Assembly (NCBI RefSeq): GCF_052857255.1
Contig: NC_135504.1
Coordinates: forward strand, 147,958,121-148,022,120
Source of the DNA: Amblyomma americanum
Lineage: Eukaryota > Arthropoda > Arachnida > Ixodida > Ixodidae
Direction of reading: 5' to 3'
DNA: 64,000 nucleotides
Shown: one piece after another, positions 24,301 through 36,659 of the stretch
Position numbering within the stretch: the stretch's first letter is position 1
How the letters are laid out: every line of letters starts with the position of its first letter
Notes under the pieces: model-generated
The model's input: the letters and a program-made list of their open reading frames with translations, nothing else
Database searches by the model: none
Told to the model about the DNA's origin: nothing
Translations under genes and position numbers: made by a program

Positions 24301-27300
24301 TCAAACCGATGTGTTCAGATTTAGCTCGTTTCGGTCTAAAACAGCTTGTTTCGTTGTATTAAGCAAGAATACATGCTTTTCGCGCAGTTATAAGAGAAAA
24401 AGTTTTGACGCGTGTCACAGGGACACTTGTAAAACCAATGTGTTCAGATTTAGCTCATCTCGGTCTAAAACAGCTTGTTTCGTTGTATTAAGCACGAATA
24501 CATGCTTTTCGCGCAGTTATAAGAGAAAAAGATTTGACGCGTTTCACAGGGACACTTGTAAAACCGATGTGTTCAGATTTAGCTCGTTTCGGTCTAAAAC
24601 AACTTGTTTCGTTGTATTAAGCACGAATACATGCTTTTCGCGCAGTTATAAGAGAAAAAGTTTTGACCCGTATCACGTGGATACTTGTAAAACCGATGTG
24701 TTTAGATATAGCTCGTTTTGGTATAAAACCGCTTGTTTCGTTGTTTTAAGCAAGAGTACGTGCTTTTCGCGTAGTTATAGAAGAAAAAGTTTTGACGCGT
24801 TTCACAGGGACACATTTAAAACCGATGTGTCTAGATTTAGCTCGTTTCGGTCTAAAACAGCTTGTTTCGTTGTATTAAGCACGAAAACATGCTTTTCGCG
24901 CAGTTATAAGAGAAAAAAGTTTTGACGCGTATCACATGGACACATTTAAAACCGATGTGTTCAGATTTAGCTCGTTTTGGTCTAAAACAACTTGTTTCGT
25001 TGTATTAAGCACGAATACGTGCTTTTCGCGCAGTTATAAGAGAAAAAGTTTTGACGCGTATCACGTGGATACTTGTAAAACCGATGTGTTTAGATATAGC
25101 TCGTTTTGGTATAAAACAGCTTGTTTCGTTGTTTTAAGCACGAATACGTGCTTTTCGCGTAGTTATAGAAGAAAAAGTTTTGACGCGTATCAGAGGAAAA
25201 TTTTAAAACCGATGTGTTGTGATTTAGCTTGTTTCGGTCTAAAACAGCTTGTTTCGTTGTATTAAGCAAGAATACATGCTTTTCGCGCAGTTATAAGAGA
25301 AAAAGTTTTGACGCGTGTCACAGGGACACTTGTAAAACCGATGTGTTCAGATTTATCTCGTTTCGGACTAAAACAGCTTGTTTCGTTGGATTAAGCACGA
25401 ATACATGCTTTTCGCGCAGTTATAAGAGAAAAAATTTTTGACGCGTATCACATGGACACATTTAAAACCGATGTGTTCAGATTTAGCTCGTTTCGGTCTA
25501 AAACAACTTGTTTCGTTGTATTAGGCACGAATACATGCTTTTAGCGCAGTTATAAGAGAAGAAGTTTTGAAGCGTATCACATGGACACTTCTAAAACCGA
25601 TGTGTTCAGATCTAGCTCGTTTTGGTCTAAAACAGCTTGTTTCGTTGTATTAGGAACGAATACATGCTTTTCGCGCAGTTATAAGAGAAAAAGTTTCGAC
25701 GCGTATCACATGGACACTTGTAAAACCGATGTGTTCAAATCTAGCTCGTTTTGGTCTAAAACAGCTTGTTTCGTTGTATTAAGCAAGAATACAATGCTTT
25801 TCGTGCAGTTATAGGAGAAAAAGTTTTGACGCGTTTCACAGGGACACTTGTAAAACCGATGTGTTCAGATTTAGCTCGTTTCGGTCTAAACCAACTTGTT
25901 TCGTTGTATTAAGCACGAATACATGCTTTTCGCGCAGTTATAAGAGAAAAAGTTTTGACGCGTATCACGTGGATACTTGTAAAACCGATGTGTTTAGATA
26001 TATATAGCTCGTTTTTGTATAAAACCGCTTGTTTCGTTGTTTTAGGCAAGAATACGTGCTTTTCGCGTAGTTATAGAAGAAAAAGTTTTGACGCGTTTCA
26101 CAGGGACACATTTAAAACCGATGTGTCTAGATTTAGCTCGTTTCGGTCTAAAACAGCTTGTTTCGTTGTATTAAGCACGAATACATGCTTTTCGCGCAGT
26201 TATAAGATAAAAAGTTTTGACCCGTATCACGTGGATACTTGTAAAACCGATGTGTTTAGATATATATAGCTCGTTTTGGTATAAAACCGCTTGTTTCGTT
26301 GTTTTAAGCAAGAATACGTGCTTTTCGCGTAGTTATAGAAGAAAAAGTTTTGACGCGTTTCACAGGGACACATTTAAAACCGATGTGTCTAGATTTAGCT
26401 CGTTTCGGTCTAAAACAGCTTGTTTCGTTGTATTAAGCAAGAATACATGCTTTTCGCGCAGTTATAAGAGAAAAAGTTTTGACGCGTGTCACATGGACAC
26501 TTGTAAAACCGATGTGTTCAGATTTATCTCGTTTCGGACTAAAACAGCTTGTTTCGTTGGATTAAGCACGAATACATGCTTTTCGCGCAGTTATAAGAGA
26601 AAAAATATTTGACGCGTATCACATGGACACATTTAAAACCGATGTGTTCAGATTTAGCTCGTTTCGGTCTAAAACAACTTGTTTCGTTGTATTAGGCACG
26701 AATACATGCTTTTAGCGCAGTTATAAGAGAAGAAGTTTTGAAGCGTATCACATGGACACTTGTAAAACCGATGTGTTCAGATCTAGCTCGTTTTGGTCTA
26801 AAACAGCTTGTTTCGTTGTATTAAGAACGAATACATGCTTTTCGCGCAGTTATAAGAGAAAAAGTTTCGACGCGTATCACATGGACACTTGTAAAACCGA
26901 TGTGTTCAAATCTAGCTCGTTTTGGTCTAAAACAGCTTGTTTCGTTGTATTAAGCAAGAATACAATGCTTTTCGTGCAGTTATAGGAGAAAAAGTTTTGA
27001 CGCGTTTCACAGGGACACTTGTAAAACCGATGTGTTCAGATTTAGCTCGTTTCGGTCTAAACCAACTTGTTTCGTTGTATTAAGCACGAATACATGCTTT
27101 TCGCGCAGTTATAAGAGAAAAAGTTTTGACGCGTATCACGTGGATACTTGTAAAACCGATGTGTTTAGATATATATAGCTCGTTTTGGTATAAAACCGCT
27201 TGTTTCGTTGTTTTAGGCAAGAATACGTGCTTTTCGCGTAGTTATAGAAGAAAAAGTTTTGACGCGTTTCACAGGGACACATTTAAAACCGATGTGTCTA

Positions 27301-28233
27301 GATTTAGCTCGTTTCGGTCTAAAACAGCTTGTTTCGTTGTATTAAGCACGAATACATGCTTTTCGCGCAGTTATAAGAGAAAAAGTTTTGACGCCTATCC
27401 CATGGACACTTGTAAAACCGATGTGTTCAGATCTAGCTCGTTTTGGTCCAAAACAGCTTGTTTCGTTGTATTAAGCAAGAATACAATGCTTTTCGCGGAG
27501 TTATAAGAGAAAAAGTTTTGACGCGTTTCACAGGGACACTTGTAAAACCGATGTGTTCAGATTTAGCTCGTTTCGGTCTAAAACAACTTGTTTAGTTGTA
27601 TTAAGCACGAATACATGCTTTTCGCGCAGTTATAAGAGAAAAAGTTTTGACGCGTATCACGTGGATACTTGTAAAACCGATGTGTTTAGATATAGCTCGT
27701 TTTGGTATAAAACCGCTTGTTTCGTTGTTTTAGGCAAGAATACGTGCTTTTCGCGTAGTTATAGAAGAAAAAGTTTTGACGCGTTACACAGGGACACTTG
27801 TAAAACCGATGGTTCAGATTTTGCTCGTTTCGGTCTAAAACAGCTTGTTTCGTTGTATTAAGCACGAATACATGCTTTTAGCGCAGATATAAGAGAAAAA
27901 GTTTTGACGCGTATCACATGGACACTTGTAAAACCGATGTGTTCAGATCTAGCTCATCTCGGTCTAAAACAGCTTGTTTCGTTGTAATAAGCACGAATAC
28001 ATGCTTTTCGCGCCGTTATAAGAGAAAAAGTTTTGACGCGTGTCACAGGGACACATTTAAAACCGATGTGTTCAGATTTAGCTCGTTTCGGTCTGAAACA
28101 GCTTGTTTCGTTGTATTAAGGAAGAATACATGCTTTTCGCGCAGTTATAAGAGAAAAAGTTTTGACGCGTTTCACAGGGACACTTGTAAAACCGATGTGT
28201 TCAGATTTAGCTCGTTTCGGTCTAAAACAACTT
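21375..28233 (+). repeat. HOR super-unit, about 6.86 kb, copy 2
   Basis: Tandem copy of the preceding super-unit. It differs by scattered substitutions (for example TTTTCGCGCAG near 24628 where copy 1 has TTTTCCCGCAG), by one extra monomer near 25660, and by TAAGATAAAAAG near 26208. The GATGGTTCAG marker occurs at 23662 and 27805. Boundaries are approximate. Confidence 0.75.
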
Positions 28234-28859
28234 GTTTCGTTGTATTAAGCACGAATACGTGCTTTTCGCGCAGTTATAAGAGAAAAAGTTTTGACGCGTA
28301 TCACGTGGATACTTGTAAAACCGATGTGTTTAGATATAGCTCGTTTTGGTATAAAACAGCTTGTTTCGTTGTTTTAAGCACGAATACGTGCTTTTCGCGT
28401 AGTTATAGAAGAAAAAGTTTTGACGCGTATCAGAGGAAAACTTTCAAACCGATGTGTTCAGATTTAGCTCGTTTCGGTCTAAAACAGCTTGTTTCGTTGT
28501 ATTAGGCAAGAGTACGTGCTTTTCGCGTAGTTATAGAAGAAAAAGTTTTGACGCGTTTCACAGGGACACATTTAAAACCGATGTGTCTAGATTTAGCTCG
28601 TTTCGGTCTAAAACAGCTTGTTTCGTTGTATTAAGCACGAAAACATGCTTTTCGCGCAGTTATAAGAGAAAAAAGTTTTGACGCGTATCACATGGACACA
28701 TTTAAAACCGATGTGTTCAGATTTAGCTCGTTTTGGTCTAAAACAACTTGTTTCGTTGTATTAAGCACGAATACGTGCTTTTCGCGCAGTTATAAGAGAA
28801 AAAGTTTTGACGCGTATCACGTGGATACTTGTAAAACCGATGTGTTTAGATATAGCTCG

Positions 28860-31568
28860 TTTTGGTATAAAACAGCTTGTTTCGTTGTTTTAAGCACGAA
28901 TACGTGCTTTTCGCGTAGTTATAGAAGAAAAAGTTTTGACGCGTATCAGAGGAAAATTTTAAAACCGATGTGTTGTGATTTAGCTTGTTTCGGTCTAAAA
29001 CAGCTTGTTTCGTTGTATTAAGCAAGAATACATGCTTTTCGCGCAGTTATAAGAGAAAAAGTTTTGACGCGTGTCACAGGGACACTTGTAAAACCGATGT
29101 GTTCAGATTTATCTCGTTTCGGACTAAAACAGCTTGTTTCGTTGGATTAAGCACGAATACATGCTTTTCGCGCAGTTATAAGAGAAAAAATTTTTGACGC
29201 GTATCACATGGACACATTTAAAACTGATGTGTTCAGATTTAGCTCGTTTCGGTCTAAAACAACTTGTTTCGTTGTATTAGGCACGAATACATGCTTTTAG
29301 CGCAGTTATAAGAGAAGTTTTGAAGCGTATCACATGGACACTTCTAAAACCGATGTGTTCAGATCTAGCTCGTTTTGGTCTAAAACAGCTTGTTTCGTTG
29401 TATTAAGAACGAATACATGCTTTTCGCGCAGTTATAAGAGAAAAAGTTTCGACGCGTATCACATGGACACTTGTAAAACCGATGTGTTCAAATCTAGCTC
29501 GTTTTGGTCTAAAACAGCTTGTTTCGTTGTATTAAGCAAGAATACAATGCTTTTCGTGCAGTTATAGGAGAAAAAGTTTTGACGCGTTTCACAGGGACAC
29601 TTGTAAAACCGATGTGTTCAGATTTAGCTCGTTTCGGTCTAAACCAACTTGTTTCGTTGTATTAAGCACGAATACATGCTTTTCGCGCAGTTATAAGAGA
29701 AAAAGTTTTGACGCGTATCACGTGGATACTTGTAAAACCGATGTGTTTAGATATATATAGCTCGTTTTTGTATAAAACCGCTTGTTTCGTTGTTTTAGGC
29801 AAGAATACGTGCTTTTCGCGTAGTTATAGAAGAAAAAGTTTTGACGCGTTTCACAGGGACACATTTAAAACCGATGTGTCTAGATTTAGCTCGTTTCGGT
29901 CTAAAACAGCTTGTTTCGTTGTATTAAGCACGAATACATGCTTTTCGCGCAGTTATAAGAGAAAAAGTTTTGACGCGTATCACGTGGATACTTGTAAAAC
30001 CGATGTGTTTAGATATATATAGCTCGTTTTGGTATAAAACCGCTTGTTTCGTTGTTTTAAGCAAGAATACGTGCTTTTCGCGTAGATATAGAAGAAAAAG
30101 TTTTGACGCGTTTCACAGGGACACATTTAAAACCGATGTGTCTAGATTTAGCTCGTTTCGGTCTAAAACAGCTTGTTTCCTTGTATTAAGCACGAATACA
30201 TGCTTTTCGCGCAGTTATAAGAGAAAAAGTTTTGACGCCTATCACATGGACACTTGTAAAACCGATGTGTTCAGATCTAGCTCGTTTTGGTCTAAAACAG
30301 CTTGTTTCGTTGTATTAAGCAAGAATACAATGCTTTTCGCGGAGTTATAAGAGAAAAAGATTTGACGCGTTTCACAGGGACACTTGTAAAACCGATGTGT
30401 TCAGATTTAGCTCGTTTCGGTCTAAAACAACTTGTTTCGTTGTATTAAGCACGAATACATGCTTTTCGCGCAGTTATAAGAGAAAAAGTTTTGACGCGTA
30501 TCACGCGGTTACTTGTAAAACCGATGTGTTTAGATATATATAGCTCGTTTTGGTATAAAACCGCTTGTTTCGTTGTTTTAGGCAAGAATACGTGCTTTTC
30601 GCGTAGTTATAGAAGAAAAAGTTTTGACGCGTTTCACAGGGACACATTTAAAACCGATGTGTCTAGATTTAGCTCGTTTCGGTCTAAAACAGCTTGTTTC
30701 GTTGTATTAAGCACGAATACATGCTTTTCGCGCAGTTATAAGAGAAAAAGTTTTGACGCCTATCCCATGGACACTTGTAAAACCGATGTGTTCAGATCTA
30801 GCTCGTTTTGGTCTAAAACAGCTTGTTTTGTTGTATTAAGCACGAATACATGCTTTTCGCGCAGTTATAAGAGAAAAAAGTTTTGACGCGTATCACATGG
30901 ACACATTTAAAACCGATGTGTTCAGATTTAGCTCGTTTCGGTCTAAAACAGGTTGTTTCGTTGTATTGAGCAAGAATACATGCTTTTCGCGCTGTTATAA
31001 GAGAAAAAGTTTTGACGCGTGTCACAGGGACACTTGTAAAACCGATGTGTTCAGATTTACCTCGTTTCGGACTAAAACAACTTGATTCGTTGGATTAAGC
31101 ACGAATACATGCTTTTCGCGCAGTTATAAGAGAAAAAAGTTTTGACGCGTATCACATGGACACATTTAAAACCGGTGTGTTCAGATTTAGCTCGTTTCGG
31201 TCTAAAACAGCTTTCGGTCTAAAAGCAGCATCGTCCTCGTCTGTGTGTTTCTTCGATGTCTTCGTTTACTTTCCGCTGCCATTTATTCGATCATGCACCA
31301 ACTAGCTCAACAATCCACCTTATCAGCTTGTTTTGTTGTATTAAGCAAGAATACATGCTTTTCGCGCAGTTATAAGAGAAAAAGTTTTGACGCGTTTCAC
31401 AGGGACACTTGTAAAACCGATGTGTTGAGATTTAGCTCGTTTCGGTCTAAAACAACTTGTTTCGTTGTATTAAGCATGAATACATGCTTTTAGCGCAGTT
31501 ATAAGAGAAGAAGTTTTGACGCGTATCACATGGACACTTGTAAAACCGATGTGTTCAGATCTAGCTCG
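28860..31568 (+). repeat. HOR tandem unit, about 2.71 kb, copy 1
   Basis: Sequence from about 28860 recurs at an offset of 2709-2712 bp from about 31569. Shared private variants include AAAACTGATGTG (near 29222 and 31931). At the join near 31570 a type a half monomer (AGATCTAGCTCG) runs into a type c half (TTTTGGTATAAAACAGC), the footprint of an exchange between different monomer types. This copy has about 521 bp (four monomers) more than the next one, around 30.2-30.7 kb. Confidence 0.7.
31213..31328 (+). repeat. Non-satellite insert copy 6 (116 bp)
   Basis: First copy after the insert-free stretch of 14.0-31.2 kb. Sequence and CAGCT flanks are as in copies 3 and 4, and it again sits in the AACCGGTGTG monomer. 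The type f monomer just upstream has CTTGATTCGTTGG in place of CTTGTTTCGTTGG, a private change shared only with copies 7 and 8, so these three form one lineage. Confidence 0.9.
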
Positions 31569-33403
31569 TTTTGGTATAAAACAGCTTGTTTCGTTGTTTT
31601 AAGCACGAATACGTGCTTTTCGCGTAGTTATAGAAGAAAAAGTTTTGACGCGTATCAGAGGAAAATTTTAAAACCGATGTGTTGTGATTTAGCTTGTTTC
31701 GGTCTAAAACAGCTTGTTTCGTTGTATTAAGCAAGAATACATGCTTTTCGCGCAGTTATAAGAGCAAAAGTTTTGACGCGTGTCACAGGGACACTTGTAA
31801 AACCGATGTGTTCAGATTTATCTCGTTTCGGACTAAAACAGCTTGTTTCGTTGGATTAAGCACGAATACATGCTTTTCGCGCAGTTATAAGAGAAAAAAT
31901 TTTTGACGCGTATCACATGGACACATTTAAAACTGATGTGTTCAGATTTAGCTCGTTTCGGTCTAAAACAACTTGTTTCGTTGTATTAGGCACGAATACA
32001 TGCTTTTAGCGCAGTTATAAGAGAAGAAGTTTTGAAGCGTATCACATGGACACTTCTAAAACCGATGTGTTCAGATCTAGCTCGTTTTGGTCTAAAACAG
32101 CTTGTTTCGTTGTATTAAGAACGAATACATGCTTTTCGCGCAGTTATAAGAGAAAAAGTTTCGACGCGTATCACATGGACACTTGTAAAACCGATGTGTT
32201 CAAATCTAGCTCGTTTTGGTCTAAAACAGCTTGTTTCGTTGTATTAAGCAAGAATACAATGCTTTTCGTGCAGTTATAGGAGAAAAAGTTTTGACGCGTT
32301 TCACAGGGACACTTGTAAAACCGATGTGTTCAGATTTAGCTCGTTTCGGTCTAAACCAACTTGTTTCGTTGTATTAAGCACGAATACATGCTTTTCGCGC
32401 AGTTATAAGAGAAAAAGTTTTGACGCGTATCACGTGGATACTTGTAAAACCGATGTGTTTAGATATATATAGCTCGTTTTTGTATAAAACCGCTTGTTTC
32501 GTTGTTTTAGGCAAGAGTACGTGCTTTTCGCGTAGTTATAGAAGAAAAAGTTTTGACGCGTTTCACAGGGACACATTTAAAACCGATGTGTCTAGATTTA
32601 GCTCGTTTCGGTCTAAAACAGCTTGTTTCGTTGTATTAAGCACGAATACATGCTTTTCGCGCAGTTATAAGAGAAAAAGTTTTGACGCGTATCACGTGGA
32701 TACTTGTAAAACCGATGTGTTTAGATATATATAGCTCGTTTTGGTATAAAACCGCTTGTTTCGTTGTTTTAAGCAAGAATACGTGCTTTTCGCGTAGTTA
32801 TAGAAGAAAAAGTTTTGACGCGTTTCACAGGGACACATTTAAAACCGATGTGTCTAGATTTAGCTCGTTTCGGTCTAAAACAGCTTGTTTCGTTGTATTA
32901 AGCACGAATACATGCTTTTCGCGCAGTTATAAGAGAAAAAGTTTTGACGCCTATCCCATGGACACTTGTAAAACCGATGTGTTCAGATCTAGCTCGTTTT
33001 GGTCTAAAACAGCTTGTTTTGTTGTATTAAGCACGAATACATGCTTTTCGCGCAGTTATAAGAGAAAAAAGTTTTGACGCGTATCACATGGACACATTTA
33101 AAACCGATGTGTTCAGATTTAGCTCGTTTCGGTCTAAAACAGGTTGTTTCGTTGTATTGAGCAAGAATACATGCTTTTCGCGCTGTTATAAGAGAAAAAG
33201 TTTTGACGCGTGTCACAGGGACACTTGTAAAACCGATGTGTTCAGATTTACCTCGTTTCGGACTAAAACAACTTGATTCGTTGGATTAAGCACGAATACA
33301 TGCTTTTCGCGCAGTTATAAGAGAAAAAAGTTTTGACGCGTATCACATGGACACATTTAAAACCGGTGTGTTCAGATTTAGCTCGTTTCGGTCTAAAACA
33401 GCT

Positions 33404-33519
33404 TTCGGTCTAAAAGCAGCATCGTCCTCGTCTGTGTGTTTCTTCGATGTCTTCGTTTACTTTCCGCTGCCATTTATTCGATCATGCACCAACTAGCTCA
33501 ACAATCCACCTTATCAGCT
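33404..33519 (+). repeat. Non-satellite insert copy 7 (116 bp)
   Basis: Lies 2191 bp after copy 6 and shares with it the upstream CTTGATTCG change. It belongs to the first copy of the 7.2/7.7-kb duplication. Confidence 0.9.
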
Positions 33520-36500
33520 TGTTTTGTTGTATTAAGCAAGAATACATGCTTTTCGCGCAGTTATAAGAGAAAAAGTTTTGACGCGTTTCACAGGGACACT
33601 TGTAAAACCGATGTGTTGAGATTTAGCTCGTTTCGGTCTAAAACAACTTGTTTCGTTGTATTAAGCATGAATACATGCTTTTAGCGCAGTTATAAGAGAA
33701 GAAGTTTTGACGCGTATCACATGGACACTTGTAAAACCGATGTGTTCAGATCTAGCTCGTTTTGGTCTAAAACAGCTCGTTTCGTTGTATTAAGCACGAA
33801 TACATGCTTTTCGCGCAGTTATAAGCGAAAAAGTTTTGACGCGTATCAGAAGAAGACTTGTAAAGCCGATGTGTTCAGATCTAGCTCGTTTCGGTCTAAA
33901 ACAGCTTGTTTCGTTGTATTAAGCACGAATACATGCTCTTAGCGCAGTTATAAGAGAAAAAGATTCGACGCCTATCACATGGACACTTGTAAACCGATGT
34001 GTTCAGATCTAGCTCGTTTTGGTCTAAAACAGCTTGTTTCGTTGTATTAAGCAAGAATACAATGCTTTTCGCGCAGTTATAAGAGAAAAAGTTTTGACGC
34101 GTTTCACAGGGACACTTGTAAAACCGATGGGTTCAGATTTAGCTCGTTTCGGTCTAAAACAACTTGTTTCGTTGTATTAAGCACGAATACATGCTTTTCG
34201 CGCAGTTATAAGAGAAAAAGTTTTGACGCGTATCACGTGGATACTTGTAAAACCGATGTGTTTAGATATAGCTCGTTTTGGTATAAAACCGCTTGTTTCG
34301 TTGTTTTAAGCAAGAGTACGTGCTTTTCGCGTAGTTATAGAAGAAAAAGTTTTGACGCGTTTCACAGGGACACATTTAAAACCGATGTGTCTAGATTTAG
34401 CTCGTTTCGGTCTAAAACAGCTTGTTTCGTTGTATTAAGCACGAAAACATGCTTTTCGCGCAGTTATAAGAGAAAAAAGTTTTGACGCGTATCACATGGA
34501 CACATTTAAAACCGATGTGTTCAGATTTAGCTCGTTTTGGTCTAAAACAACTTGTTTCGTTGTATTAAGCACGAATACGTGCTTTTCGCGCAGTTATAAG
34601 AGAAAAAGTTTTGACGCGTATCACGTGGATACTTGTAAAACCGATGTGTTTAAATATAGCTCGTTTTGGTATAAAACAGCTTGTTTCGTTGTTTTAAGCA
34701 CGAATACGTGCTTTTCGCGTAGTTATAGAAGAAAAAGTTTTGACGCGTATCAGAGGAAAACTTTAAAACCGATGTGTTGTGATTTAGCTTGTTTCGGTCT
34801 AAAACAGCTTGTTTCGTTGTATTAAGCAAGAATACATGCTTTTCGCGCAGTTATAAGAGAAAAAGTTTTGACGCGTGTCACAGGGACACTTGTAAAACCG
34901 ATGTGTTCAGATTTATCTCGTTTCGGACTAAAACAGCTTGTTTCGTTGGATTAAGCACGAATACATGCTTTTCGCGCAGTTATAAGAGAAAAAATTTTTG
35001 ACGCGTATCACATGGACACATTTAAAACCGATGTGTTCAGATTTAGCTCGTTTCGGTCTAAAACAACTTGTTTCGTTGTATTAGGCACGAATACATGCTT
35101 TTAGCGCAGTTATAGGAGAAGAAGTTTTGAAGCGTATCACATGGACACTTGTAAAACCGATGTGTTCAGATCTAGGTCGTTTTGGTCTAAAACAGCTTGT
35201 TTCGTTGTATTAAGAACGAATACATGCTTTTCGCGCAGTTATAAGAGAAAAAGTTTCGACGCGTATCACATGGACACTTGTAAAACCGATGTGTTCAAAT
35301 CTAGCTCGTTTTGGTATAAAACCGCTTGTTTCGTTGTTTTAGGCAAGAATACGTGCTTTTCGCGTAGTTATAGAAGAAAAAGTTTTGACGCGTTTCACAG
35401 GGACACATTTAAAACCGATGTGTCTAGATTTAGCTCGTTTCGGTCTAAAACAGCTTGTTTCGTTGTATTAGGCACGAATACATGCTTTTCGCGCAGTTAT
35501 AAGAGAAAAAGTTTTGACGCCTATCCCATGGACACTTGTAAAACCGATGTGTTCAGATCTAGCTCGTTTTGGTCTAAAACAGCTTGTTTCGTTGTATTGA
35601 GCAAGAATACAATGCTTTTCGCGGAGTTATAAGAGAAAAAGTTTTGACGCGTTTCACAGGGACACTTGTAAAACCGATGTGTTCAGATTTAGCTCGTTTC
35701 GGTCTAAAACAACTTGTTTAGTTGTATTAAGCACGAATACATGCTTTTCGCGCACTTATAAGAGAAAAAGTTTTGACGCGTATCACATGGATACTTGTAA
35801 AACCGATGTGTTTAGATATAGCTCGTTTTGGTATAAAACCGCTTGTTTCGTTGTTTTAGGCAAGAATACGTGCTTTTCGCGTAGTTATAGAAGAAAAAGT
35901 TTTGACGCGTTACACAGGGACACTTGTAAAACCGATGGTTCAGATTTTGCTCGTTTCGGTCTAAGACAGCTTGTTTCGTTGTATTAAGCACGAATACATG
36001 CTTTTAGCGCAGATATAAGAGAAAAAGTTTTGACGCGTATCACATGGACACTTGTAAAACCGATGTGTTCAGATCTAGCTCATCTCGGTCTAAAACAGCT
36101 TGTTTCGTTGTAATAAGCACGAATACATGCTTTTCGCGCCGTTATAAGAGAAAAAGTTTTGACGCGTGTCACAGGGACACTTGTAAAACCGATGTGTTCA
36201 GATTTAGCTCGTTTCGGTCTAAAACAACTTGTTTCGTTGTATTAAGCACGAATACGTGCTTTTCGCGCAGTTATAAGAGAAAAAGTTTTGACGCGTATCA
36301 CGTGGATACTTGTAAAACCGATGTGTTTAGATATAGCTCGTTTTGGTATAAAACAGCTTGTTTCGTTGTTTTAAGCACGAATACGTGCTTTTCGCGTAGT
36401 TATAGAAGAAAAAGTTTTGACGCATATCAGAGGAAAACTTTCAAACCGATGTTTTGTGATTTAGCTCGTTTCGGTCTAAAACAGCTTGTTTCGTTGTATT

Positions 36501-36659
36501 AAGCAAGAATACATGCTTTTCGCGCAGTTATAAGAGAAAAAGTTTTGACGCGTGTCACAGGGACACTTGTAAAACCAATGTGTTCAGATTTAGCTCATCT
36601 CGGTCTAAAACAGCTTGTTTCGTTGTATTAAGCACGAATACATGCTTTTCGCGCAGTTA

